Positions 1 to 11,700 of a stretch of 64,000 bases of DNA are shown here, one piece after another. The DNA comes from Cordia subcordata (lineage: Eukaryota; Streptophyta; Magnoliopsida; Boraginales; Cordiaceae). How positions within the stretch are numbered: position 1 is the stretch's first letter; each line of letters opens with the position of its first letter. Under the pieces are notes generated by a model. The model had not been told where the DNA came from and searched no databases. It saw nothing but the letters and a program-made list of their open reading frames with translations. The stretch covers positions 10,081,001 through 10,145,000 of the forward strand of contig JAPTOF010000016.1 in assembly GCA_028554755.1 (NCBI GenBank), written 5' to 3'. The translations under genes and the position numbers were made by a program.

Positions 1-693
1 AATAAACTCTAGGACCACCTTATAAGGTCCTGAGCCACTCTTCGTACTAACCAATTGGTTTTTACGATGAAACCATAGTTATTCTTCACACAGTATCAGA
101 GCTAGACTTTTAATCCAATCTTTGCGGTACGCATGTCCACATGTGATCTGTCATGCTCATTCACTGTGCACATCTATTCACGTAGTGATTCATCCCTACA
201 AGCATCAACATTGCATCTGACACCTCGGTCATTCTCCACATGATATTTTTAACCTAGTTTCTCGCATGGTGCATGTGTAACCCATCTCTCTTGTAGTTTA
301 GCTTATCTAAGCTCTAGAACCTCTTCAAGGCCATACAACCTTCCAAGTTCTGTGCAAAGATTTTAACCAATTACTTTTTATGTTAGACCTTCAGTGATTC
401 TTAACATGGTATTAAAGGTGGGTCAATTTTGGCCCAGTTTCTTGCAAGGTGTACGTGTGACCCATCTCTCTTGTAGTTTAGCTCATGTGAGCTCTTGATT
501 CTTAGTTCTAGGCTTTTTGCTCTTGGTTCTTGGTTTTTGGTTCTCAGTTCACGTCACACGTGGGGGGGTTGGAATAAATTCCTCTTACATGAAAAAATAA
601 GAAACGCTAAGACCATCTTATAAGGTCTTGGACCACTCCTTGATTTTTATGATGGAATCTCAGTAATTATTTATAACATGATCTCCCTTTTTT
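1..693. repeat. Degenerate internally repeated block, copy A
   Basis: No gene is visible. A unit resembling 'tttttatgatggaacctca' recurs near 60, 380 and 643, each followed by an 'agt-attctt' stretch. A second unit ('cccatctctcttgtagttta') appears near 282 and 462. The whole stretch has a close relative at 5773-6558 in the same order, and both copies run straight into the same LTR-like sequence. I cannot assign it to a named family. Confidence 0.7.
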
Positions 694-2014
694 TGTCATG
701 TCCCCAAATTTGCTAGACAATCTAGAATAAGACTGCTACATGCCTAGAAAGAGAAGTCCTCCTAAGCTGCTAAGCTACACATTCTCTATTACCATTATAA
801 ATCCATTACGATACAAATAATATTTCAAATATTCTACAAACTTAAAGAAAGAAAAAAAAATTATCACTACCTCAATTACATGAAAATTTTCTAGATTAAT
901 TTTGATATTACAGTCAAACAATTTTATTTGAATCTTTAAAGTTTGTTCTAGCCCAGTGAACCACGATCTAGTTTTTATGGTTTGCAAGGAGTGAGGATAA
1001 AGAGGCAAGTAAAATAAGTCCCTATAAGTAGATTCACCTCCTTCGAGCATAAAAAATGCAAAGAGAAACCATCAATAGCAGAAAGCATGGCAAACCATTA
1101 TATCTTATAATGTCAATGTTTTTGGGTTTTGGAATTGAGGAGAGCTCAAGAAAGAGGAAAAAAAAACCTAATCAAAGGGCAAGGAAATAAAAGGTGTGTA
1201 TGTGTGATGGGGGAATCAAGTGATCTAAGGAAAGTCAAACATAAAAAATGAGAACTAGGGTCATTACATCTTGCAAATGGGTGGTTACTACTTCTTGTTG
1301 GGGTTGCTTGATGGATTAAACTTGGTTGCTCTCTTCTAGACCTTTAATTACCCTCTGAATTGATACCCTAAGCCTCAAAGTGAACCCGTCCCTGTGTGTT
1401 AACCCCTAGAGCCATGGCATATGGTCTTTATGACTTAGGAATTAGGGTTAGCTAGTTAGCATTCTAGGTGATTTAGATCAATCAAACCCTAGCATCTAAA
1501 CCGTTGGCTAGGTTTAAAGCCAAGACCTTGTTCGTCAAAGGTCGACTAACCTATCCTGAAACCCGTTAACTGGATTTAAAACTAAGGGAGACTCAACCTT
1601 GGCTAGCCATTAGTTATGCACCATTGATCACCATCACAATAGTGGGTATTAACATTTATGTGCAAAGCATACATATCTAGGGCATGGCATTCGAGGATGT
1701 ATTGGCCTCTCCTACTGCTAAGCACATAGACATACTTAGATTGCATCAATTTAAGCAATAGCACTGGGCATGTAAGCAGTAAAAGCTATTTATGCTATTA
1801 AATATGCAAACGCACACATAGACATGTATATAGACATACCCACTTCATGTAATCACTACACAAACACATAGACATACTAACATAATGATTTAGAGATGGT
1901 TGATAGCATAATAGACTTCAATATACATATGCAACATCATTGAGGCATTTCTACAAACACATAGACGTGAATGTAAATTTGTCAATCAAAACCCTAAGTA
2001 CCAGCATATATATC

Positions 2015-2045
<31 letters not shown>

Positions 2046-3602
2046 CTATAAAGTACTCATTACAAAAGCGTAATAATCAACCCATAATACAATATATAAT
2101 CACCCTATATAGCTCTAATCATACATAATTAAACTTAGGATAAAAGAGAGATACCCTTCTATCCATAGCCAAGCTTTATGATTCATGAGCTATGCCCAAA
2201 TCCTTACGTTTGATCCTCTTAGAAGCTTGATTCCTGGTGCTAAAATATGTTTAGAAGTGTGTGTGTGTGTGTGAGGTGGTTTTAGGTGAAATTCGGGCTT
2301 AGAGAAATGGGTGTGTGAGTATAGAGTGCAAGATATGCAAAATGGGCTCAAAATAGGCTTAAATAAGCCAATCTGTTGCAAAAGCTGGTTGTCGGGTTAG
2401 TTTCCTAGCCCAAAATCAGGTGAGACTAACCAAACTAAGTTACATTATGGTTAGGGTCAGTCATTGGGCTGGTCGTCCCCCCGGGTAGGGGTGCGTCCGG
2501 CCTTCAGTAGTTTTTCTCATATCTTGCTTATTTTGGCTCTGATTTGCATACGGCTTTTTTCTACGGCCTCATATCGCTTCCTGGTATCTCCAAGGCCATT
2601 TTTCTTCATTTTTTCATCCCAATAAACATGTCCAAGCTGTGTCTATTCCATCTATGCAAGCTCTAAATTTCGACTCCAATTATGCTCGGTTTCTGCCCGG
2701 TTGCTTTATTCTTCTTTCGGGAGCTTTCAAATGGCTTTTTCTTCATTTCTTCTCATGCAAATCAACCTTAGCTTTGCTCGATCATCAAATTATCATCCTT
2801 TTGAGTTTTGAGCATTACTCCAAATCTTACCTAAATCAAGCAATAAGCATGCATTAGTGTAGCATTTACGTCTTACGCTCAACTATGAATATGTAAACTC
2901 TAATATGCACAAGTATGACCTAAATACTATACTAATACACTTAATGAAGGACAAAACACCTCAAAACAAGAATAAGAATGAAATACATAAGCACACACAA
3001 AACGAACACATCAAAAGGCTTAAGACTTTTAATAGCTAATGTAGTCTTCAATCTCCAAATTCACAATCACGATTCCAATAGTTATAACCTCTTTGATTTT
3101 CTTTCGACTTAGTCATCCTTTTTCTTATATTTGTAATTGGGGTTCAAGTATGAAATTGGGATGGTGTGGTGGTGGATCTTATTCTCCAAAGAAGAGTTTC
3201 TAGAGGAAGGTGATGGATTGTGTAGTTATGTTTTAAAGGTTTTTCTTTTCTTTCCTTTCCAATTTATTTGGTTATTTGACCCAAACTTTTAGCAAGCATA
3301 TTTTTTGCCTTTTTACCAGGAGTATAAATCCACTACATAAAATTAGTCCATACTTTAAGGACCATGTTTCCCTTAACCGTTGTTAGAGCCCCCAAAATTA
3401 TCTTTATAAGATTTTATTCCGTTTTCTTATTATTTTTCCCTATTTTATGTTTTGACCAAACATTTGATTAACTTTCTTCAACATCTTTTGTCAACAATCA
3501 GAACTTTTCAAACAAAATGAATAAAACATGGAAAATGGCTAGAAAATGTTCTAAAGGGTATAAGGTTTTAATGAAATAAGGAATTTATGCTCAGGTATTA
3601 CA
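694..3602 (-). mobile_element. Ty3/gypsy-like LTR, copy A, with a 1.9-kb insert
   Basis: Both ends match copy B (6559-13451): TGTCA at the left and TATTACA at the right. Read on the minus strand the repeat begins TGTAATAC and ends GACA, so it has LTR-type TG...CA ends. Next to the right end lies a purine tract on the minus strand (rc of ttatcaccccatttaaa), as expected for a polypurine tract beside a 3' LTR. Without the insert the LTR is about 1.0-1.3 kb. The Ty3/gypsy assignment rests on these terminal features and not on a recognised pol domain, so it is tentative. Confidence 0.45.
1111..3012. other. Unidentified sequence present only in copy A
   Basis: Copy A and copy B agree up to about 1110/6975 and again from 3013/7253. 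Between these points A carries about 1.9 kb where B has about 275 unrelated bases. No coding region is recognisable. It contains an (AT)n microsatellite at about 2010-2041 and a GT run at about 2256-2272. It could be a further inserted element or the product of an insertion plus deletion; no clean terminal repeats were seen. Confidence 0.5.
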
Positions 3603-4330
3603 TTATCACCCCATTTAAAAAAGTTTTGTCCTTGAAACTTCACTTACTTCCGATAATCAATCTTAAAGTCAAAACTCTAAGCTAATACTTTCATTTCATG
3701 ACACAATCACAGTGACAATCACTAGAATTTAGGACTACATATTTAAGGTACTACTTTACTTTTGATCCGTCACTATTTATGTAATATATACTGAACAATC
3801 ATTAGACCATGCTTACAGTCACTGTCATATAATATTTTTGTCATAAAATATTTTAGACAAGATGGTGTAATTGTTTGAAGCAGAATATTAAGAGAATGTC
3901 ATGCAGTGCCGTGATTAGCTTGAAGACTAGGATGGGAGATAGTAAGGATGTGAGAAGTATTAAAGGATGAGGAAGTACATGAAAAAAAAATATCACTTGA
4001 TTAAATGACACACTAAAAGGAAGACCAGCTAAGGAAAAGGCTATGCCAAAGCCAAGATTCTTGACGAGAAGGAAACAATTGTCCAAGAGCTATTTTGAAT
4101 AAAAGGACATTACATTTACACCAAGAATGGCTGCGCTAATGACTCGAGTCTTGAGAAAAACTAAAATGGACATGTTCACTATGGAGATTATAAAGCTAAG
4201 AAAGGGAAATAAAGGAAGGTGGAACTTGACAAGATTTAAAAATAATACATACCATGGCATTGATCGGGAGAATCAAAATAGAGGACAATATCAATACTAG
4301 TGGATAAGAAGTAGGATGAGCAATAATTAA
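3603..4330 (-). mobile_element. Internal 3' remnant of gypsy-like element, copy A
   Basis: This stretch is collinear with 13452-14150 and lies on the internal side of the putative polypurine tract. It is presumably the degraded 3' end of the element body read on the minus strand. No open pol frame survives. Confidence 0.4.
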
Positions 4331-4374
4331 TAAGAGTGTGTGTCACTTAAGATATAGCTACATGGTAGTCAATG

Positions 4375-4640
4375 AATACTTCCACACTTTCACTAAATGG
4401 GTATTTAGAAGCCCCCCCAAATAAAAAGTATATCAATCACTTCATTTGGTGGCATGAATGCCACAAACACGTCACTTTACCTTTCACTGCGTGGCTAGGA
4501 AGCCATAATCACTTTCACAGTTTTACTAGGTGGCAAAAGCCATAATTATTATCATTGGATGACTAAAATGCCAAAATCACTTTCACAGTTTCACTGGGTG
4601 GCTAAAAGCCCAAAATCATCTTCACAGTTTCACTAGGTGG
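4375..4640. repeat. Degenerate minisatellite
   Basis: A unit of roughly 55-65 bases built on 'cactttcacagtttcactgg' followed by 'gtggctaaaagcca' recurs about four times with substitutions. No gene is visible. Confidence 0.7.
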
Positions 4641-5040
4641 CAAAAAAGAAATTAGAACCTAAAAAATTAAAAAAAAATAAAGATAAAAATAAAATTACCT
4701 TTTATTTTTAATTTTTAAAATAATTTGCTCTTTTAATTTTTAATCTTTCTATTTTTATTATTAATTTTGAAATTTTATATTTTATTTTAATTTTTTAATT
4801 TAAAATTATTTATTTTTAAACTTCTTAATTTTTAATTTTTTAGTTATTTTGTTATTTTTTTTAATTTTATAATTTTCTATTTTTTTTGAATCTCTAATTT
4901 TTTAAAATTTTAATTTTTAATCTTTAATTTTTAAGTTTTTAGATTTTTTAAATTTTTAATTTTTACTTTTTATATTTTAATTTTTTATTTTTTAGATTTT
5001 ATTTTTTTTATTTTTATTTTTATTTTTATTATTTTTTTCT
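4641..5040. repeat. Extreme A/T low-complexity tract
   Basis: About 400 bases made almost only of short A and T runs (ttttaattttt and variants). No coding or regulatory signal can be read from it. Confidence 0.85.
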
Positions 5041-5103
5041 GAGAGAGGTAAGGGTGGGGGTGGAGTTAAGGTAGGGTTGGGGGTTAGGGGATGGGGGGTG
5101 GGC
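5041..5103 (+). other. G-run tract with G-quadruplex pattern
   Basis: The plus strand carries many G runs of 3-6 with short loops. In its second half there are four or more consecutive runs of at least three G separated by TT, TTA, AT and T. This fits the usual intramolecular quadruplex pattern. It abuts the A/T tract and precedes the relic DC1 tail. Confidence 0.6.
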
Positions 5104-5154
5104 CTAGTGGAAGAGAAAAAGAGATAGTTATTGTACAAAAAAGAGATAAGAGAA

Positions 5155-5262
5155 TATCAAAAAATACGAAACTCATTAACAGACCAGTACCGAAAAAATG
5201 CAAAGAAAATGCAACGAATTGTACATGTAATTGGCGTGGCAAAAGGTAAGCCACTTTACGAA
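5155..5262 (+). pseudogene. Relic of DC1 gene C-terminal exon (unit 0)
   Basis: The DNA resembles the 3' exon of the DC1 pseudogene at 19011-19226. The segment coding for the coiled-coil end and the 'QRI-HV-G' tail is recognisable (attaacagaccag, then caacgaattgtacatgtaa), but the frame is broken. The 3' flank that follows (5280-5420) is the same as the one after the other DC1 copies. This marks a fourth, oldest-looking unit of the DC1/RPS11 duplication. Confidence 0.6.
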
Positions 5263-5437
5263 GCTGTTTGAGTGACCAGCATCTCTTCAAGTGTTGAATC
5301 TATTTTTACCAGATTACTGTCCTACCATTTGTAGTAGTGGATTGATGGATTTCCACTCTTACCCAAATGAATATTATTCTACGACATTATTGTTGCAATG
5401 ATAGGGATAGCATATAACATGCCATGGTACAAACTTC

Positions 5438-5767
5438 GAAAGTCATACAAAATTTTAAGCCTTTAAGGCAATTCAATAGCAACAAAGCTCTTAACCAACA
5501 ATAAGTAGGAAAGTCTAACCAATTTCTTCTGGTTACATCTCTAGCAAAAAACAAGATTAAGACAAACCAGAACTCAAATCCCTGTGAATGCCTTCTTCCC
5601 TCCACTTGAGGACCTAGCTGGAATCGCCTTCAACACATTGAATCTCACTGTCTTTGACAATAGCCTGAAAAAGACAAAAGAATCCCACTATTGCTAGTGA
5701 AATTTAACAACTTCAAAGTGGCATTGAGAAACAAGCGATCAATATTAACCTTCACTGGTTATTAATA
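5438..5767 (-). pseudogene. RPS11 3'-end pseudogene fragment with intron
   Basis: This matches the 3' UTR, last exon, last intron and the edge of exon 5 of the intact RPS11 gene at 32848-34801. The last exon equivalent (about 5574-5664) still reads as the S11 C-terminus, but the final Met codon before the stop has become Ile. Exon 5 is cut off after a few bases at about 5767, where copy B of the repeat block starts. The intron is kept, so this is a DNA-level duplicate and not a retrocopy. It has no promoter or N-terminal part and should be non-functional. Confidence 0.85.
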
Positions 5768-5772
5768 ATTGT

Positions 5773-6558
5773 TGGAATACATTCCTTTCACGTAGAAAAA
5801 TAATAAACTCTAGGGCCACCTTTTAAGGTCCTAGGCCACGCTTCATATTAACTAATTGGTTTTTATGATGAGACCTTAGTGATTGTGCATAGAGTATCAA
5901 AGCTGAACTTTTAATCCAATCTTCACATTGTGCATGTCCACGTGTGATCCATCAAGCTCATCCATTGTGCACATCTGTTTACCTGGTAGCTCATCCCTGC
6001 AAGTAGCAAAACTGCATCCGTCTTAGGTCATTGTGGTCGCCCATCCCTACAAGCAGTCAAACTGCATTCATTTGGTTTTTATGGTAGAACCTCAGTCATT
6101 CTTCACTTGGTATTTTTAGCCCAGTTTCTCGCATGGTGCACGTGTGAGCCATCTCTCTTGTAGTTTAGCTTATGTGAGTTCTTGAACTTGTTTCGAGCCA
6201 CACAATCATCCAAGTTCTATGCAAGGATTTTAAACAATTGTTTTTATGATGGAACCTCAGTGATTCTTCACATAGTATTAAAACTGGGTCGATTTAGGCC
6301 TAATTTCTTGCAGGGTGTATGTGTGACCCATCTCTCTTATAGTTTAGCTCGTGTGAGCTCTTGATTCTTAGTTCTTGGCTCTTCGCTCTTGTTTTTGGTT
6401 CTTGGTTCTTAGTTCAGGTCACACAGGGGGGTGCTGGAATAAATTCCTCCCACATGAAAAAGTAATAAACTCTAAGACCACCTTATGAAGTCTTGGACCA
6501 CTTATTGACTTTTATGATGAAACCTCAGTAATTCTTCACAATATGATCTCCCTTTTTC
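5773..6558. repeat. Degenerate internally repeated block, copy B
   Basis: This is the counterpart of 1-693. It starts at tgttggaatacattcc, immediately beside the truncated RPS11 fragment, and a related start (tgctggaataaattcc) recurs near 6430. The 'tttttatgatggaacctca' unit occurs near 5861, 6068, 6240 and 6508. No gene is visible. Confidence 0.7.
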
Positions 6559-7567
6559 TGTCACGCCCTGAAATTTGCTAGACAATTGGGAACGAGACTA
6601 CTGCGTGCCAAGAAAGAAAAGCCCCTATAAGCCGCCAGGCTACACATTCTCTATTGCCATTAAATCCATTAAGGTACAAATAATATTTCAAATATTCTAC
6701 AAAGTCAAAAAAAAAAGGAAAAAAATATCACTGCCTCAATTACATGGAAATTTTCTAGATTAATTTTGATATCACAATCAAGCAATTTTATTTAGATTTT
6801 TATAGGTTGTTTTAGCCCAATGAACCACGATCTAGTTTTTTTGGTTCGCAAGGAGTAAGGATAAAGAAGTGAGAAAGATAATACCCAATGAGTAGATTCA
6901 CCTCCTTCGAGCACGAAAAATGCAAAAAGAAATCATCAATAGCAAAAAGCATGGCAAATCGTCATATCTAATATTGTCACACACCAACAAACTAATGCAT
7001 GTAAAATTTTATGATTCCATAATAGCAAATTCACAGTAGATGGGCCTCATGCTCGAATAACATTTAATCTAAATTTTAATACCCACATAAAATGCATAAC
7101 TTAATTAAGAATTTCAAATAACTCCTATGGACGTCAATGCAAGTAATTGGACAACAAATCATATTTCATAAATTAAATGTTACCTCTAGATCAACAATTG
7201 AAGCACTCGAAGGGATGGTAGATTCTACTTACCAATTTTCCAAGCTAGACATTAAAAGGCTTAAGACTTTTAATACTTGATGTAGTCTTCAATCTCCAAA
7301 TTCGCAATCACGATTCCAATAATTTCAACCTCTTTAATTTTTTTTTCCACTTAGTCGTCCTTTTGCTTATATTTGTAAGAAGTATGAAATTCGAGTGGCG
7401 TGGTGGTAGATCTTCTTTCAAAATTAAAGAAGATTTTCTAGAGGAAGGTGATGGATTGTATAGTTATGTTTTAAAGGTTTTTTTCTTTTCTTTCCTTTCC
7501 AATTTATTTGGTTATTTTACCCAAACTTTTAGCTAGCATGTTTCTTACTTTTTTTTACCAAGAGTAT

Positions 7568-7882
7568 TATTGATTACGGTCCGTATTCTTGGGCAACAAG
7601 AATAGAATATTTCCTTATTAGCTTGTTACCTTTTCTAGCACATAATTAATTAATTGTCTTTTCTACTTAATAGGTTATAGGAAACTTGTGCAGTATAAAT
7701 ATGTGGAAATACTCATTGTATTGTGTGAGCGAAAAACTAGAGTATGAGCTTTGTAATCTTCGCTGATCAATAATAAATTATTCTCTGCTGCCCGTAGATG
7801 TAGGCTTTAAGGCCGAACCATGTAATTTTCTTGTGTTTGTTTTCTTCTCGTATTCTTTTCGTTTGCATGTTTTTTCCCAACA
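7568..7882 (+). repeat. 5' LTR of the copia element
   Basis: A 315-base direct repeat of 12850-13163. Its first dinucleotide is TA where the 3' LTR has TG, probably a point mutation, and it ends CCCAACA. A TATA-like 'agtataaatatgtgg' lies near 7692. 'tgatcaataataaatt' near 7765 contains an AATAAA polyadenylation-type signal. Confidence 0.93.
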
Positions 7883-7899
7883 AACTAGTATCTAGAACT
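7883..7899 (+). other. Decayed primer-binding site
   Basis: The sequence aactagtatctagaac directly after the LTR resembles the usual plant copia initiator-Met tRNA primer site (TGGTATCAGAGC) with several mismatches. Position and partial match support the call. Confidence 0.6.
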
Positions 7900-8517
7900 T
7901 AGGTACTAATCCATTGCGAGAGGAAAAAAGAAAATCAAAACTCAATTTAATATCCCTATAAACCAAATAGAGTTGCTTCGGCGTTGAATCAGAGTTAAAA
8001 GGGTCAGAGTTGCTTCAGCGTGCAGCGGGGAGTGGATTGGCAACGGCGGCATCAAGCTTTCTGGCCGGAGTTGAGAGTTTCCGTCGGGTCAGAGCGCGGG
8101 TTTTTTTTTGTTTGGTTGAAAAGCGGGTGAAGAAGAAAGCACCCATGGGTCTCTTGGGTTTGGTTTCGGGTCAGATAGATTTGTCTTGAGGTAGGTTTGG
8201 TATTAGCTGGACCGAGTTTGCTTGTTTTTTGGTTTTTGGTTGGTGAAGCAAAAGTTTGGATCTGGTTGTAGGGGCTTTGGGATTTTTGAGTTCTTTTTTT
8301 ATCGGGCCTTGGGTAGTGGCCTTGTCCTGTTTGCCTAGGTCTTGGGTTTTGGGTTAGTTAATTTTTTGTTAGGTTTGGGTGGTTTTGGAAAAAAAAAAAA
8401 ATTTCTTTAGGCTTAGGCTTTGGGTATAACCTAAGAGAAAAAAAGAAAAAGAGTATTTATTTTTGGATTAGGCCTAGTCCAGGAAACAAAAAATAAAATG
8501 ATAAAATCTGACTAGGT

Positions 8518-8745
8518 TTGACCTTTGACCAGTTGACCAGGGTTGACCGAATTTGACTTTGACCGTTGACCATTGATTAAGGGTTGACCGAGTTTGACTA
8601 GAGCCTTACCTCACGTTTTTCGACATTCGAAGCCCAATTTTGGGCTCTGTTCTTCCGGATTCTGCTCTGAAGTGCTTGTTCAGGGACGGTGTTGACTTTG
8701 ACCAATAGGTTTAACTTTGACCAGTGTTAACCAAAGTTGACAGGG
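8518..8745 (+). promoter_or_regulatory. Array of 13 TTGAC motifs (W-box-like) in the copia leader
   Basis: I count thirteen TTGAC cores in about 230 bases, twelve of them TTGAC followed by C or T, the WRKY-binding W-box form. They lie between the 5' LTR and gag, all in the same orientation, as an irregular repeat of 'tttgacc' and 'gttgacc'. W-boxes respond to defence and wounding in plants, and Tnt1-type elements are known to be stress-induced. A regulatory role here is inference. The array could also be a simple low-complexity expansion. Confidence 0.5.
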
Positions 8746-8789
8746 GTGTTCCTAAGGTTTTTTTGACGTGCTGAATCTATTTTTGCAGT

Positions 8790-11700
8790 ATGTTGAGCCA
8801 AATTCTATCCCAAACTATGAGTTTTGAGCAAACGAAGATGTCTTCCACAAGTGGAAAGTTTGAAATTGAGAAGTTTGATGGGATAGTGAGTTTCAGTCTA
8901 AGGAGAATCAGATTCAAGGCATTTGTGACAATGCAAGGACTTTGGAAAGTTATTAAAGAAGTGATCCTGGAAAAGATTGAACCAGCAGCAAGACAAGAAC
9001 TCGAAGAGAAAGCCTTAACTGCAATACATTTGTTCATAACAAATGAAGTATTGCTGAAGATTGTTGAGAAGACGATAGCAGTTGAGGCTTGGGATACTTT
9101 AGTGGAATTATATGCGTCAAAATCTCTTACAAATTGCCTTTAATTGAAGAAGCAATTGTATCATCTTAGAATGAAATAAGGTACATCCCTAAAATAACAC
9201 CTTGATGAGTTTACCTCTTGTGTTATTGCTTTGAAGGAAGTGGGAGTTAAAATTGATGATGAAGACCAAGCTATTATCCTATTATACTCCTTATCGACTT
9301 CGTATATGAACTTTGTGGACATTATGTTGTACAGGAGGGACAAAATTAGCTTTGAGGATGTGATTGCTTCATTGAAATCAAAGGATCTTCAGACACATTT
9401 CCCAGGACATAAAGAGGAAGTTCGTGGGGAGGATTTAGTGAGTAGAGGGAGATCGGAGAATAGAGGGGGATCTTCGAGTAGAAAGAAAAACAAGTCAAGG
9501 TTAAAATCAAGAGCAAGAAAGCTACGATGTTTCAAGTGTGGTGAGAAGGGTCATATTAAGAAAGAATGTCCAAAACTTGAAAAGGGAAAGAAAAAGGTAG
9601 ACAATTCAACTAATGTGGTGGAAAGTGCTGATAGTGATAGAGAGAGCTCGAGTAGTACCGGGGATGTTTTGACTATGAGTGTGTCACAGTGGCATAATCA
9701 ATGGATTTGTGATACAGGTGCAACGTTCCATATGTGTCCTAGGCATGACTGGTTCTCTTCTTATTCTGGAAAGAAAGGGAAAGTTTTTCAGGTAATGACC
9801 TTTCATTGAAGGTGGAGGGAATAAGTAGCATAAATATCAAGATGTTTGATGGTATGACAAGATCTCTCGAGTATTGGCATGTACTGGAGTTGAACAAAAA
9901 CATAATTTCTCTTGGGCGTTTAGATTCTCTTGGGTACAAATTCCGAAGTGTGAACGGTGTCTTAAAGGTAACCAATGGTGCTTTTGTGCTCTTGAAAGGG
10001 AACTTGACTGACGGCATATATGTTCTTCAAAGTAATAAGGTTATAGGTGTTGCAGCTGTTGCATCCGAGGAGAGCGATAATGATACCACGCAGTTATGGC
10101 ACAAGAGGTTGAGCCATATGAGCGAGAGGGGATAACTAAGCTAAGCAAGAGGGATTTGCTTTGTGGACAAAGAACTAGAAAGCTTGAATTCTACGAGCAT
10201 TGAGTCTTTGGAAAGCAAACCAAGGTAAAGTTTAACAAGGGGCAGGAGAATACCAAAGGTACACTTGATTACATTCATTCTAATCTCTAGGGTCCTAATA
10301 AAGTTCCTTCCAAGAAAGGTGCCAAGTATTACATCACTTTCGTTGATGCATACTCTCGGATAGTGTGGGTATACTTCTTGAAAACTAAAGATGAGGCATT
10401 TCCAACATTTGTCGAGTGGAAGACGTTGATTGAGAAGTAGACTAGTAAACAGATCGAGCGTCTTAAGGTTGACAATGGGTTAGAATACTGTAATAAAGAG
10501 TTTGATGAGTTCTGCAGGAAACATGGCATTGTAAGACACTACACATGTGTAAGGACACCATAATAGAATGGAGTCACAGAGCGCATAAATAGAACTCTGG
10601 TGGAGAAAGCTCGTTGTATGCTCTCCCATTCTGGTTTGAGTCAAGACTTTTGGGATAAAGCCGTTAATACGACGTGCTACTTGGTGAATAGGTCTCCATC
10701 TAAAGCTATTGAATTGAAAACTCCTTTTGAGTTATGGTCCAGTAAGCCTACTAACTAGTCTCAATTGTGGGTGTTCGGTTGCCCTGCATACGCTCACATG
10801 AAGGATGGAAAGTTGAAGCCAAGGGCAAAGAAATGCATATTCCTGGGCTATGTGTCCGAGAGGAAAGGTTACAGGTTGTGGTGTACAGATCCAAAGTCTC
10901 CAGTTTCCTCATCAGCAGGGATGTCACATTCAATGAGTCATCTTCATTAGACTAAGAAAAGGAGAAAGCGGTAGCAGGTTTAGACCACGGTGTCAAAGAG
11001 CAAGTGGAGGTATTTGCTGATGTTTCAAATGTTCCATCTAGCAGTAGTAGCAGTCTAATTCAGTCGACTCAGCCAACTAAGGTGCATGATCAAAATGTGC
11101 CTAAACAACAAAAATACAGCATTGCTATTGGAAAAGAAAGAAAATAGACTAGAGAGCCTCAAAGGTATGGATGCGCTGATCTTGTTGCTTATGCTTTGAT
11201 GGTTACTGAAACAATTGAAGGATATGGGCTAAATTCGTATAAAGAGGCTATATTTGGAAAAGATTCTGCTTAATGTGCAGGTGCCATGAGTGAAAAGATT
11301 GAGTTTCTTCAGAAGAATCAAACACGGGAGCTTGTTGAATTGCCTAAGGGACAACGAGTTGTCGGTTGCAAATGGATTTACAAGAAAAAGAAAGGTACTC
11401 CAAGGGTTAGAGGTTCTTGATACAAGGCACTATTGATGGGAAAAGGCTATACATAAAGGGAAGGTTTTGACTTCAACAAAGTGTTCTCTCCGGTTGCAAA
11501 GCATAGTTCCATCAGGGTTTTACTTGCCTTGGTTTCTCTTTATGACTTAAAGCTTGAGCAGTTAGATATGAAAATGACATTTTTACATGGTGATCTTGAA
11601 GAGCAGATTTACATGAGTTAATGGGAGGAGTATGTAGTTCCTAGTAAAAAGAACCATGTTTGCAAACTGAATAAGTCCTTGTATGGGTTGAAGTAGTCAT

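Noticed and set aside
5438..5767. Processed (retro) pseudogene of RPS11
   Set aside because: The last intron is still present and there is no poly(A) end, so it is a fragment of a DNA duplication.
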